A stretch of 32,106 nt of DNA. It comes from Candidatus Pseudolachnospira avium (GTDB lineage Bacteria; Bacillota; Clostridia; Lachnospirales; Lachnospiraceae). The notes beneath the pieces were generated by a model. That model had not been told where the DNA came from. It made no database searches and saw only the letters and a program-made list of their open reading frames with translations. The DNA lies in assembly GCA_904420025.1 (NCBI GenBank), contig CAJFTW010000034.1, positions 1 through 32,106 on the forward strand, in the 5' to 3' direction. Below are positions 16,350-23,312 of this stretch, piece after piece; position 1 is the stretch's first letter, and each line of letters begins with the position of its first letter. Position numbers and translations under genes: made by a program.

Positions 16350-16733
16350 ATGACGGAAGACAGCTTTTCGGAAGAACTCAGCCAGATCCTGCAGTCCCGG
16401 CCGGAAATGCAGGAGATCTATGACCAGGTCTACTCCATTTTAGGCGGGGATGAAGAGGGGGAGATGGAAATGGATGCATACGAGATAGATGGAAAGGTCT
16501 ATCTTGTATGTAAGGAGTTTATTATAAGGGGGATCACCTACGTCCATTTGATCAATGAAAAGGACCCCCGCGATTTTATGTACCGGAAAGTATCCGTGGA
16601 GGACGGAGAAGAGTACCTGGTGGGCCTGGATTCAGAACGGGAATTTGATATGGTGCTGGCCTACGAGCAAAAGTATATCTTGCGGGATCTGAAGCGCAAA
16701 CAGGAGTGGGATGCCAGCCACAAAGGGGAATAG
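16350..16733 (+). CDS. Small acidic protein, DUF1292-like
   Basis: This is a 127-residue acidic protein. Its core (IDGKVYLVCKEFIIRGITYV, then a YRKVSVEDGEEYLVGLDS stretch and EFDMVLAYEQ) resembles the DUF1292 family of small clostridial proteins, where a beta-rich 'Y.L....G..Y..L' core is followed by 'LDSE.EFD.V'. The function of that family is not established. AAGGAGG at 16335 sits eight bases before ATG 16350; the upstream in-frame start at 16299 lies inside the previous gene and is rejected. It overlaps no neighbour and is followed by 72 bases with no clear terminator. Confidence 0.7.
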   Translation: MTEDSFSEELSQILQSRPEMQEIYDQVYSILGGDEEGEMEMDAYEIDGKVYLVCKEFIIRGITYVHLINEKDPRDFMYRKVSVEDGEEYLVGLDSEREFDMVLAYEQKYILRDLKRKQEWDASHKGE

Positions 16734-16805
16734 CCGATTCTCTTGGAGATACCGGCGTTCATCCCGTATTGAGAAATAGGGAAGCAGGAAAGCGAGGTAT
16801 CCGAG

Positions 16806-17696
16806 ATGAAATATTCGATGAAATTGTCCGCCCAGACCTACCGCATGGTCCGCTCCGGGCAGCAGACCATTGTGCTCCGGCTGGATGATGAGGAGCAGCG
16901 GCAGCTGCAGGTGAATGACGCAATTCTCTGTGTCTGCCCGGAGGAAGGCCAGGAGCCTTTGGAAGCGCGGGTGAAGGCGCTGCATCGGTTCCCCAATTTT
17001 GCAAAGCTGTACGCGGCGCTCCCGCTGCTGAAGTGCGGGTACTCCCAGGAGAACCTGGCGGCCGCCAGCCCGGAGGATCAAAACCAATTCTACAGCCAGG
17101 AAGAGCAGGAACGGTATGGGGTGGTGGGGATTGAGCTTCGGCTGCGCCACCCGGAGGGGAACGCCAAGCGGCGTGCCAGCATGTTCCTCAGCATGGTGCT
17201 CCGGCACCGGCCGCAGGAGGCCGGCATCACCCTGGATGCCCACGGCTGGGCAGGCGTGGATCAGCTGCTCCAGGGCATCAACCGGCGGTTCCCCCTGACG
17301 GAAGAGCAGCTGGAGGACATTGTCCGCACCGATGAAAAACAGCGGTATTCCTTCAACAGCGACAAGACCCGGATCCGCGCCAACCAGGGGCATTCCATTC
17401 CGGTGGATGTGGAGCTTGCGCCCTGCGAGCCTCCGGAGGTGCTCTACCATGGAACCGGTGAAAAGTATCAGAAAAGCATTCTGGAAAAGGGGCTGATCCC
17501 CAAAACCCGGCTCTATGTGCATCTGTCCCAGGATGTGGAAACCGCCAAGGCAGTGGGCATCCGCCATGGCACGCCCATTGTCTTTACGGTTCAGAGTGGT
17601 CAGATGTACCGGGACGGCTTCCGCTTCTACCGCTCCGTCAACGGTGTCTGGCTGACCTACCTGGTGCCGCCCGCCTATCTCAAAAAAATGGAATAA
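16806..17696 (+). CDS. ASCH domain fused to RNA 2'-phosphotransferase (Tpt1/KptA)
   Basis: A 296-residue fusion. Residues ~1-114 fit an ASCH-type beta-barrel (IVLRLDDEEQRQLQVNDAI, a FPNFAKLYAALPLLKCGYS stretch, YGVVGIELRL), a fold linked to RNA binding or RNA modification. Residues ~120-296 are KptA/Tpt1, which removes an internal RNA 2'-phosphate using NAD+, giving ADP-ribose 1'',2''-cyclic phosphate. Family active-site residues are present: Arg133-His134 in VLRHRP, Arg191 in IRANQGHS and Arg253 in GIRHGTP, plus LYHGT and YVHLSQD. In yeast Tpt1 finishes tRNA splicing; bacterial substrates are unclear. It is the last gene before the hairpin array, and a strong terminator-like hairpin follows. 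The ribosome binding site (GAGGT) is weak. Confidence 0.9.
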   Translation: MKYSMKLSAQTYRMVRSGQQTIVLRLDDEEQRQLQVNDAILCVCPEEGQEPLEARVKALHRFPNFAKLYAALPLLKCGYSQENLAAASPEDQNQFYSQEEQERYGVVGIELRLRHPEGNAKRRASMFLSMVLRHRPQEAGITLDAHGWAGVDQLLQGINRRFPLTEEQLEDIVRTDEKQRYSFNSDKTRIRANQGHSIPVDVELAPCEPPEVLYHGTGEKYQKSILEKGLIPKTRLYVHLSQDVETAKAVGIRHGTPIVFTVQSGQMYRDGFRFYRSVNGVWLTYLVPPAYLKKME

Positions 17697-17717
17697 GAGG
17701 TTTTCATACAAATTTCC

Positions 17718-17753
17718 GTGGCCGGAGTAGCTTGTGTGAGCTACTCCGGCCAC
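17718..17753 (+). terminator. Strong 14-bp hairpin ending the left half-operon
   Basis: GTGGCCGGAGTAGC (17718-17731) pairs perfectly with 17740-17753 around an 8-base TTGTGTGA loop, 21 bases after the ASCH-KptA stop. No T-tract follows (TGTTCGG), so intrinsic termination is uncertain, but the stem should block exonucleases or slow polymerase. Bases 17754-17848 hold nothing recognisable. Confidence 0.6.
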
Positions 17754-17848
17754 TGTTCGGAAATATGGAGTTCCCCAGAGAACACATTTGCGTCATTTCC
17801 CATTGAAAAATTTGAAACATAACGATCACCACCGCAGGAGCCGCTTGA

Positions 17849-18151
17849 TTACGGAGAATTTGAGTGTTTTGACTTGCTGCTCCGTAATCCGAGCTAGTTG
17901 TTTACGGATCTTTGAGAGATTTTTGATTATTGCTCCGTAATTTAAAACGTTCCATTACGGAGAATTCGGGCATTTAGTTCTATCTCTCCGTAATTTGGCC
18001 TGCTTGACTACGGAGAATTTGAGGATTTTCGCTTATTCTTCCGTAATCTGAACTGCTCAACTACGGATACCTGGGACACTTTAGTCTATTTCTCCGTAAT
18101 TCAGGCCGCGTGGTTACGGAGAATTAGGCACTTTTACTCATTTCTCCGCAA
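17849..18151. repeat. Six hairpin-forming repeats at an exact 53-bp period
   Basis: Units begin at 17849, 17902, 17955, 18008, 18061 and 18114. Each has a left arm TTACGGAG (or CTACGGA), a 22-25 base T-rich middle and a right arm CTCCGTAA, giving a 39-bp inverted repeat (38 in the last), then a 14-base spacer. The arm core TACGGA/TCCGTA is kept in all but the last right arm (TCCGCA), while middles and spacers have drifted (loosely AATTTGAGnnTTTT and nnGGCCTGCTTGA). The period is not a multiple of three and stops occur, so it is not coding. The repeats are too diverged and the spacers too short for CRISPR. From 18148 a further inverted repeat (GCAAAGAC ... GTCTTTGC, to 18189) overlaps the final arm. 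Confidence 0.9.
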
Positions 18152-18231
18152 AGACAATCATCCCAGCCAAGGGTCAGAGCCGTCTTTGCAGTCATGCCGG
18201 CTTTTTGGAGATTTTGGACAGGGCTGCGTAA

Positions 18232-18528
18232 ACAGAAGCAGAGGACAGGAAACGCGGCCGCCTGCTGGAGGCCTGCAATCTTCTCAACCATCGGTTCCGT
18301 TACGTAAAGTTCTGCCTGGACATCGACGGTGACCTGAACGTGGGGTATGATTTCCCCACCCACAGCCCGGATGACGGCCTGGGGGAGATGGCCTTTGAGG
18401 TCTTTGTCCGGGTGATGCGCATTTTGGACGCGGAGTATGAGCTTTTTATGAAAGCACTCTATACGGAAGAGGAATGCGCCGGCTGGGGCGGAGGAGAGGA
18501 AGATGCCGGCGAAGATTGCGCCTGCTGA
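18232..18528 (+). pseudogene. YbjN-like domain remnant, N-terminus lost
   Basis: The plus frame from just after a TAA at 18229 reads ~98 codons: LLEACNLLNHRFRYVKF, CLDIDGDLNVGYDFP, then a long helix EVFVRVMRILDAEYELFM and an acidic Gly/Cys-rich tail. The N..N....YVK..LD.DGDL..GYD pattern followed by a helix resembles the C-terminal part of YbjN-type (T3SS-chaperone-like fold) proteins. There is no start codon with a ribosome binding site before 18340, and a stop precedes the frame, so the N-terminal half is missing. It adjoins the end of the hairpin array. The identification is tentative; 18152-18231 shows nothing else recognisable. Confidence 0.5.
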
Positions 18529-18547
18529 TCTGGAACCCGTACACACT

Positions 18548-18583
18548 TATAGTAAACGGCAAATAAATTTGCCGTTTACTATA
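18548..18583. repeat. 16-bp perfect hairpin upstream of the ubiquitin-like gene
   Basis: TATAGTAAACGGCAAA (18548-18563) and its exact complement (18568-18583) flank a TAAA loop. It lies between the YbjN remnant and the ubiquitin-like gene. No T-tract follows, so it could be a terminator, an RNA-stability element in the leader of the downstream genes, or an operator. No clear sigma-A promoter was found between it and the start at 18646. Confidence 0.7.
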
Positions 18584-18645
18584 GTCCCTCCGGGGGATGC
18601 GACAGTAGTGTCAAATAATCTATGAAAATAGGAGGAAAAAGAAAG

Positions 18646-18942
18646 ATGACGAACAACTCGATTGACAATGCCCTGGACGCCATGGAAAAGGCGTTTGAAA
18701 TTGATCTCTGCAACATGGTAAGCGGTACAACCTATGCCCGGGCTGCGGTGTATGGCTCCAATACCCTGGGACAGGTTCTGGAGGAATATGCCATGGATAT
18801 TGGAGTGGACACCAGTAAGAAGCCTCTGTTTATGAACAAGCGGACCGGCCAGTCCATCAGTGAGTCGGACGCGACGGTGGAAAGCCTGGGGCTTCAGGAA
18901 GGGGATGTTCTGGCCATCAGTGACGCGGGTGTGGTCGCGTAG
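18646..18942 (+). CDS. Ubiquitin-like (beta-grasp) protein
   Basis: A 98-residue protein whose residues ~30-98 fit a ubiquitin-like beta-grasp fold. Strand ARAAVY is followed by the helix TLGQVLEEYAMDIG, strand PLFMNKRTGQSIS, and a final ESLGLQEGDVLAISD, the 'Tle.lGl.eGD.l.i' ending typical of bacterial Ub-like proteins. It ends in GVVA rather than di-glycine, so conjugation would need C-terminal trimming or use a non-canonical tail. A ~28-residue helical N-terminal extension precedes the fold. The start is ATG 18646 after GGAGG at 18631; ATG 18622 overlaps that site. Membrane-linked, E1, E2 and JAB genes follow in order, so it is the probable modifier of the pathway. Confidence 0.8.
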   Translation: MTNNSIDNALDAMEKAFEIDLCNMVSGTTYARAAVYGSNTLGQVLEEYAMDIGVDTSKKPLFMNKRTGQSISESDATVESLGLQEGDVLAISDAGVVA

Positions 18943-18956
18943 AGGAGGCGGTTTCC

Positions 18957-19358
18957 ATGATGGTGGCGCTGTGCGTTTTGGCCGTCCTGGGCCTGGCGGT
19001 CTGCGGAATCCTCATGAGCCGCGGGGCCAGGAGCCGGCCGGAGCTTCCGGAGAGCCCGTCTGTGCCGCCGCTGCCGCCCCGGAGGCCCGCAGGTCTTGCC
19101 GCCTCATCCGGCGGAACTGCCGTTCCGCCTTCCCTGCCGCCCCGCCGGTCTTCTCCGGCGGCCGGTGTCCTCCGGCCGGGAAGAGTGGGAGAAAACCGCG
19201 GCCCCCGGGGAATCCGCCCTGCCCAATTCCCCTGCTGCCCCTTAGACAAACAGCGGAATGTGCCGGGAGGCCGCCAGGTGATCTTCTGGGACAGCGGGGC
19301 AAATTGCTACTGCTGCTCCCGGGGACACCGATTTAAGAGCAACGGAAAGCTGCTCTGA
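18957..19358 (+). CDS. Membrane-anchored proline-rich protein with C-terminal Cys cluster
   Basis: This 133-residue protein has an N-terminal membrane helix (VALCVLAVLGLAVCGILM) with Arg residues following, predicting an N-out/C-in anchor, then a ~70-residue Pro/Arg-rich disordered stretch. The C-terminus has two Cys groups, FPCCPLD and NCYCCSRGHRF, which could form a small zinc knuckle. RBS AGAGGAGGCGG precedes ATG 18957, 15 bases after the ubiquitin-like stop. Placed between the modifier and its E1, it could be a membrane adaptor or target of conjugation. I know no family for it; antisense frames here reflect high GC. Confidence 0.65.
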   Translation: MMVALCVLAVLGLAVCGILMSRGARSRPELPESPSVPPLPPRRPAGLAASSGGTAVPPSLPPRRSSPAAGVLRPGRVGENRGPRGIRPAQFPCCPLDKQRNVPGGRQVIFWDSGANCYCCSRGHRFKSNGKLL

Positions 19359-19418
19359 AGGAAAACGAAAAACGCTTGAACAGAAAACTGCCTGAACAGA
19401 AACGGAAGGAGGCAATCC

Positions 19419-20690
19419 ATGCCCAGTGAAATCTATAATGCCCTCAAGCTATCAGAGTACCGGCCTCTGTTCCAGGACAAACGGGTCCTGGTCATTGGGG
19501 CAGGCGCAGTGGGCTCCTATCTGATGGAGTTCCTGGCCAAGATGGGGGTCTCCCCGGATGCGCTGGACTTTGATACGTTTACCCTGGAAAACGCCGCCAA
19601 ACACGGCTGCCTGGTCCGCACCCCGGAGGACGCCGGCCGGAACAAGGCTCGGTGCGTCTCGGAGCGGGTGCAGCCCCTTTTGGATGAGGGGTGTACCTCC
19701 CATGGAATCCAGGGGGATGTGTGCAACCTGGGCCCGGAGGCTTTTGCGGACTACGATGTGGTGATGGTGGCGGTGGACAATTTTGCGGCCAAGGTGCTGG
19801 TCAATGAGCTGATCCGCCAGCTTCCGGAGAGCCGCCGGCCGGTGGTGGTGATGGACGGGACCAACCGGGAGACGGCCCAGAGCGTGATCTTGGACAATAC
19901 CGAATTCTGCCTGCGCTGCCTCCTGGATGAAAAGTGGATGAAGGAGGCGCACATCCGGACCTCCTGCACAGGCCCCCAATACCGGGACGACTACGGGACG
20001 CCGGAAATTGTCCGGACCACCAATCGGGCCAGCTCCCTGGCGGCTTACCTGAGCACCGAACAATTCCACGGGTATGTGCTGGGCGCGGAAACGGCTATGA
20101 ACCGCATGCTGACCTACACCGCGTATCCCAACCTGGCCCTGACGGCCTCCCGGCCCCTGCGCAAGCCCCATTGCCCCGGCTGTGCCATCCATCCCCCGGC
20201 CCAGCTGGAGTGGCTGCAGGGGAATGGGATGGAGGTTACGCTGCGGGAGGCGCTGGGACAGCTGGAGGAGCGCCTGGGGACCAGAAATTTTGAGATTTCC
20301 GTACACCGCCTGCACTATAAAAATGTGGTGTATGCCGGGTTTATTGTCACGGATGTTTGCCATTCCTGCGGAAAGCCTATCCGTGTGATGCGCCATGAAG
20401 GCCGTATTACCCTCTCGGACCTGCGGTGCGAGGCGTGCCGGGCGGAGGGAAAGCTGGCCCATCCCGGTGCCGGCTTCCTCCCTGGGGAAATCCTCCGGGC
20501 ATTTACCTTCGCCTGCGAAGAAGAGATCCAGGACAGGACGCTCTATGAGCTGGGGTATCCCCTGGGAGCCCACCTGGAGGTGATCCGGCGCAACGGCGCC
20601 CTGGATTTTCTGGACAGTGGAAAGATGGAGCGGATCCTGTTCGCCTTGGACGGCGACCACGAAAAGATCCACCATATTTCCGAGCTTTAA
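19419..20690 (+). CDS. E1-like (ThiF/MoeB superfamily) Ub-activating enzyme
   Basis: This 423-residue enzyme should adenylate the C-terminus of the ubiquitin-like protein with ATP. The Rossmann core is clear: VLVIGAGAVGSYLMEFLAKMG (glycine loop 27-33), the acidic pair in LDFDTFTLENAA (Asp50, Asp52), RNKA at 74-77 and VVMVAVDNFAAK. Two CxxC pairs (Cys164/167 and Cys252/255) match the MoeB/ThiF structural zinc site. A second pair set (Cys314/317, Cys337/340) adds a zinc ribbon. The C-terminal ~70 residues (TLYELGYPLGAHLEVI) look like a further small beta-grasp-like module, an inference only. Cys183 in TSCTGPQY is a candidate thioester residue. RBS AAGGAGG precedes ATG 19419; E2 follows 25 bases later. 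Confidence 0.9.
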   Translation: MPSEIYNALKLSEYRPLFQDKRVLVIGAGAVGSYLMEFLAKMGVSPDALDFDTFTLENAAKHGCLVRTPEDAGRNKARCVSERVQPLLDEGCTSHGIQGDVCNLGPEAFADYDVVMVAVDNFAAKVLVNELIRQLPESRRPVVVMDGTNRETAQSVILDNTEFCLRCLLDEKWMKEAHIRTSCTGPQYRDDYGTPEIVRTTNRASSLAAYLSTEQFHGYVLGAETAMNRMLTYTAYPNLALTASRPLRKPHCPGCAIHPPAQLEWLQGNGMEVTLREALGQLEERLGTRNFEISVHRLHYKNVVYAGFIVTDVCHSCGKPIRVMRHEGRITLSDLRCEACRAEGKLAHPGAGFLPGEILRAFTFACEEEIQDRTLYELGYPLGAHLEVIRRNGALDFLDSGKMERILFALDGDHEKIHHISEL

Positions 20691-20715
20691 ATTTTCTACG
20701 ATCAGGAGGTTCCCC

Positions 20716-21366
20716 ATGAGTTATTCTGCCAATTATACCGATGAGACGGGCAACATCCGGGAGGTTACCCTCACCGAGGAGGATTCACTGGAGGCGCTGA
20801 AGAACGATTACCAGGAAATCCTGCGGACGTATAACCCCCGGTATGTGGCCATCCGGCGGCTTCCGGCCAAGCCCGGGGAGGCGCTGCACCTGCAGGTGAC
20901 GGTGAAGGCCCCTTCCCATTACCTGACCTCGCTCCAGGATACGGAGCCCAAGGCCTGTGATTCCATGGCCGTGGAGCTGATCTGTTATCCCGGCTACCCG
21001 CTGAAGGCCATTTCCGCCGCCTACGCCAAGGACCATTATCTGGCCAGCCCCAACGTGTTCCGTTCCGGGGATGCCTGCATTGACGAGTGGATCCCCCTGA
21101 CCAGCTCCCTGACCACGGTGGTGGACAAGCTGGCCCGGGATATGATCCACGATCCCAGCGTTACCCGCTATGACAGCGTGGCCAACCATTATGTGACCCA
21201 GTGGCACCAGGATGCGGTGGCGGCAGGGCGCTTCCCCACCATCCCGCCCAAGCTGCTGTATGCGCCGGAGCGGACGTCCCTGCCGCCCCGGAGAACGGCG
21301 GGCAGGCCTGGTGCGGCACCGCCGCCCCTTCCCCGCCGCCGCCACGGAAGCCCCTTGGGAGGATAA
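20716..21366 (+). CDS. E2-like Ub-conjugating protein
   Basis: A 216-residue protein with the UBC-fold signature: YPGYPLKAIS (YPxxPP-like) at 91-100, then SPNVFRSGDACIDEW, equivalent to HPNv...G.iCl of eukaryotic E2s. Cys121 is the likely catalytic cysteine and Asn113 the conserved Asn; the HPN His is Ser here. Downstream helices (SLTTVVDKLARDMI) fit the E2 fold. It would accept the modifier from E1 and pass it to a target. The Pro/Arg-rich tail (~185-216) is disordered and ends PLGG, a di-glycine ending the modifier itself lacks. RBS AGGAGGT precedes ATG 20716. Its TAA lies 4 bases before the JAB start. Confidence 0.87.
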   Translation: MSYSANYTDETGNIREVTLTEEDSLEALKNDYQEILRTYNPRYVAIRRLPAKPGEALHLQVTVKAPSHYLTSLQDTEPKACDSMAVELICYPGYPLKAISAAYAKDHYLASPNVFRSGDACIDEWIPLTSSLTTVVDKLARDMIHDPSVTRYDSVANHYVTQWHQDAVAAGRFPTIPPKLLYAPERTSLPPRRTAGRPGAAPPPLPRRRHGSPLGG

Positions 21367-21370
21367 GAAA

Positions 21371-22315
21371 ATGACAAAATGGCAAACCGAGGAGAAGAAA
21401 AGGGAGCAAGGGATCCCTATGCCGCCCAAGCGCCGGAAGCCGCCCAAAACCTATCCGATCTGTTCCTGGAAAAGGGCGCTGGAGCGGATTCAAAGCCAGT
21501 GCGGCCCGGTCCACATTGCGGAGCGGCATGGGAAGGGGGAGCACAAGGTGATCTTTCTGCCGGAGGCCGCCCGGGAGCTGGAGGTGATGGTATCCTATGG
21601 AAGACGCTCCCCCATGAACGCCAAGGAGCAGAAGTATACCGGCTATGGCCATTATCTGATGGATGAAAACGGTCACGTTACGGTGATTGTGAAGCATCTG
21701 ATTGAGATTCAGACCATGAACCGGAGCCCGGTCAGCGCCTCCAACCTGGGGCCCAACGGGGAGTACAATCCCGGCCTGGACTTTTTGGCCTACCACCGGG
21801 AGGAGTTCCTGCGGACGGAGGACCGGTACAACACCGATGCCTGGGGCCACCCGGTGGATCCGTTCCTCTCCCTGTGCGGTCCTTCGGAGTTTGTCCTGGA
21901 GGGGCACACCCATCCGGACCTGGGGGTGTTCTACAGCCGCACTGACCAGGTGAGCGGTGCGGCCCGGGCCGCCTCCCTGCCGGTCTGCATCTTTGTGTGC
22001 GACCCCATCCGCAGGGAGATGCTGGGCAGCATTGGAAGGAATTTTGAAGAGGCGGAAGTGATTGTGTATGCCCGGGACCGGGATTTCCAGGAGCAGGCCG
22101 GAGTGCAGCCGGCTTCCCCGGTGGAGGAGGCCATTGGCCTGGCCAGCCGTTGGATTCGGAACAGCGGCTGCGCCGGGACCGTCCGCTTCCGGAACCGGAT
22201 GGGCGGCAGAGGCTGCCTGACCATCAAGCTGGTGCTCCCCCCTCCCAAAGGAAGTGATCCGACATGCCGGCGATACCAGAAAAGCTGGGCGCAGCATACT
22301 ACCGGGGATTCCTGA
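21371..22315 (+). CDS. JAB/JAMM metallo-isopeptidase
   Basis: This 314-residue zinc peptidase is expected to release or trim the ubiquitin-like modifier. The JAMM motif is exact: His179-Thr-His181-Pro, seven residues, Ser189-x-x-Asp192 (HTHPDLGVFYSRTD), with an acidic residue upstream (Glu112 in HLIEIQTMN is the best candidate for the catalytic Glu). An N-terminal ~60-residue basic extension precedes the domain. The C-terminal ~70 residues after 245 are not part of the core and may be an extra domain. The start ATG 21371 has GGGAGGA upstream, overlapping the E2 stop. Its end overlaps the next gene by 52 bases, implying tight co-expression. Confidence 0.9.
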   Translation: MTKWQTEEKKREQGIPMPPKRRKPPKTYPICSWKRALERIQSQCGPVHIAERHGKGEHKVIFLPEAARELEVMVSYGRRSPMNAKEQKYTGYGHYLMDENGHVTVIVKHLIEIQTMNRSPVSASNLGPNGEYNPGLDFLAYHREEFLRTEDRYNTDAWGHPVDPFLSLCGPSEFVLEGHTHPDLGVFYSRTDQVSGAARAASLPVCIFVCDPIRREMLGSIGRNFEEAEVIVYARDRDFQEQAGVQPASPVEEAIGLASRWIRNSGCAGTVRFRNRMGGRGCLTIKLVLPPPKGSDPTCRRYQKSWAQHTTGDS

Positions 22316-23247
22316 CGCCCCAGGGGCAGCTGGCCTATGACCGGATGCAGGATCAGCTTCTCCGGGGGGATTACAAGGGAGAGGCCGTCTTCCCCGCCGG
22401 TCCGGGAGCTGTGACCGCCGATGATTGCTTCGCCGCCTACCAGGCCCTCCGGGACGATCACCCGGAATACTTCTACCTGGGATTTTCCAGCGCGTTTTCC
22501 TGCCGCGGCGGGGAGGGGATCCTGCGGTACCCGATCCTGTACGCGCCGGAGACCATCCGGCGGATCCAGCGGCAGCTGCGGATAAGCCTCTGCCGCCTGG
22601 TACGCGGAACCGCGCCCCTGCCGCTGGTGGAGCGGGAAATCCTGGTCTACCGGCGCCTGGCCTGCCAGCTGGACTACTGCAATCACAATGACGTGCGGGA
22701 CCACAACATTGTGGGGCCGGTGCTCCTTTCCTCCGGGGTGTGTGAGGGCCACAATGCGCTGCTGCTGTTATGCTTCCGGCGCATCGGCATCCCCTGCATC
22801 AAGGTATACGGCAAGAGCCGGCGGGACCGCGGACATTGCTGGACCATCGCCTGGATCCACGGGGACCCGGTCCACTGCGATGTGACCTGGGACCGGGCGG
22901 AGGATGGGCTGGTCCGCTTTGACTACCTGAATCTGTCCGATGCCCGGATATCCGGCGACCATTACGCTTACCAGGGAGCCGCGGTTCCGCCGTGCCCCTC
23001 GGATGCCTGGAGCTATTACCGCTATCGCCGCCTGGAGGTGAGCTCGTACCCAGCGCTGCGGAGCCGCCTGCGGGCGGATGCGGCCCGCGACCGGTTCCCG
23101 ATTTTGCTCCATTTCCGCTATACGCCGGCTTCCGGGGATTATCTGGAGGAGACCAGGCGGGCGCTGGCGGCTGAGCGGATGGGCGGAGGCTGCCAGCTGC
23201 TCTGCAACCCGGAGCAAAAAAATGTAGCGGTGCGAAGGGTGCCGTAA
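22264..23247 (+). CDS. Transglutaminase-like cysteine protease
   Basis: A 327-residue protein with a transglutaminase/papain-like triad in order: Cys160 in SSGVCEGHNALL, His191 in RGHCWTIAWI, Asp206 in HCDVTWD. The SGxCEGhA...L...GIPc.kV.G pattern is the usual bacterial TGase-like core. Members act as peptidases, transglutaminases or deamidases; which applies is unknown. Residues 1-140 form a lead domain with no recognised family. It starts inside the end of the JAB gene (52-base overlap, AAAGGAAGTG upstream), so its translation is coupled to the deconjugase. A second peptidase chemistry here suggests processing of the modifier or of tagged proteins. Confidence 0.85.
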   Translation: MPAIPEKLGAAYYRGFLTPQGQLAYDRMQDQLLRGDYKGEAVFPAGPGAVTADDCFAAYQALRDDHPEYFYLGFSSAFSCRGGEGILRYPILYAPETIRRIQRQLRISLCRLVRGTAPLPLVEREILVYRRLACQLDYCNHNDVRDHNIVGPVLLSSGVCEGHNALLLLCFRRIGIPCIKVYGKSRRDRGHCWTIAWIHGDPVHCDVTWDRAEDGLVRFDYLNLSDARISGDHYAYQGAAVPPCPSDAWSYYRYRRLEVSSYPALRSRLRADAARDRFPILLHFRYTPASGDYLEETRRALAAERMGGGCQLLCNPEQKNVAVRRVP

Positions 23248-23312
23248 TCGAGGCACACGGGGTGCCACAGGCCGCTACAGGAATGGCAGCGGCCAGGAAA
23301 GGAGGGGAATCC

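Noticed and set aside
17849-18151. CRISPR array
   Set aside because: The units share only 6-8 base arms, the intervening 14- and 23-base segments are related rather than unique, and no cas gene is nearby.
18124-18546. Minus-strand ORF of 140 codons over the YbjN remnant
   Set aside because: No ribosome binding site, unusual composition, and the plus frame reads as a better protein.
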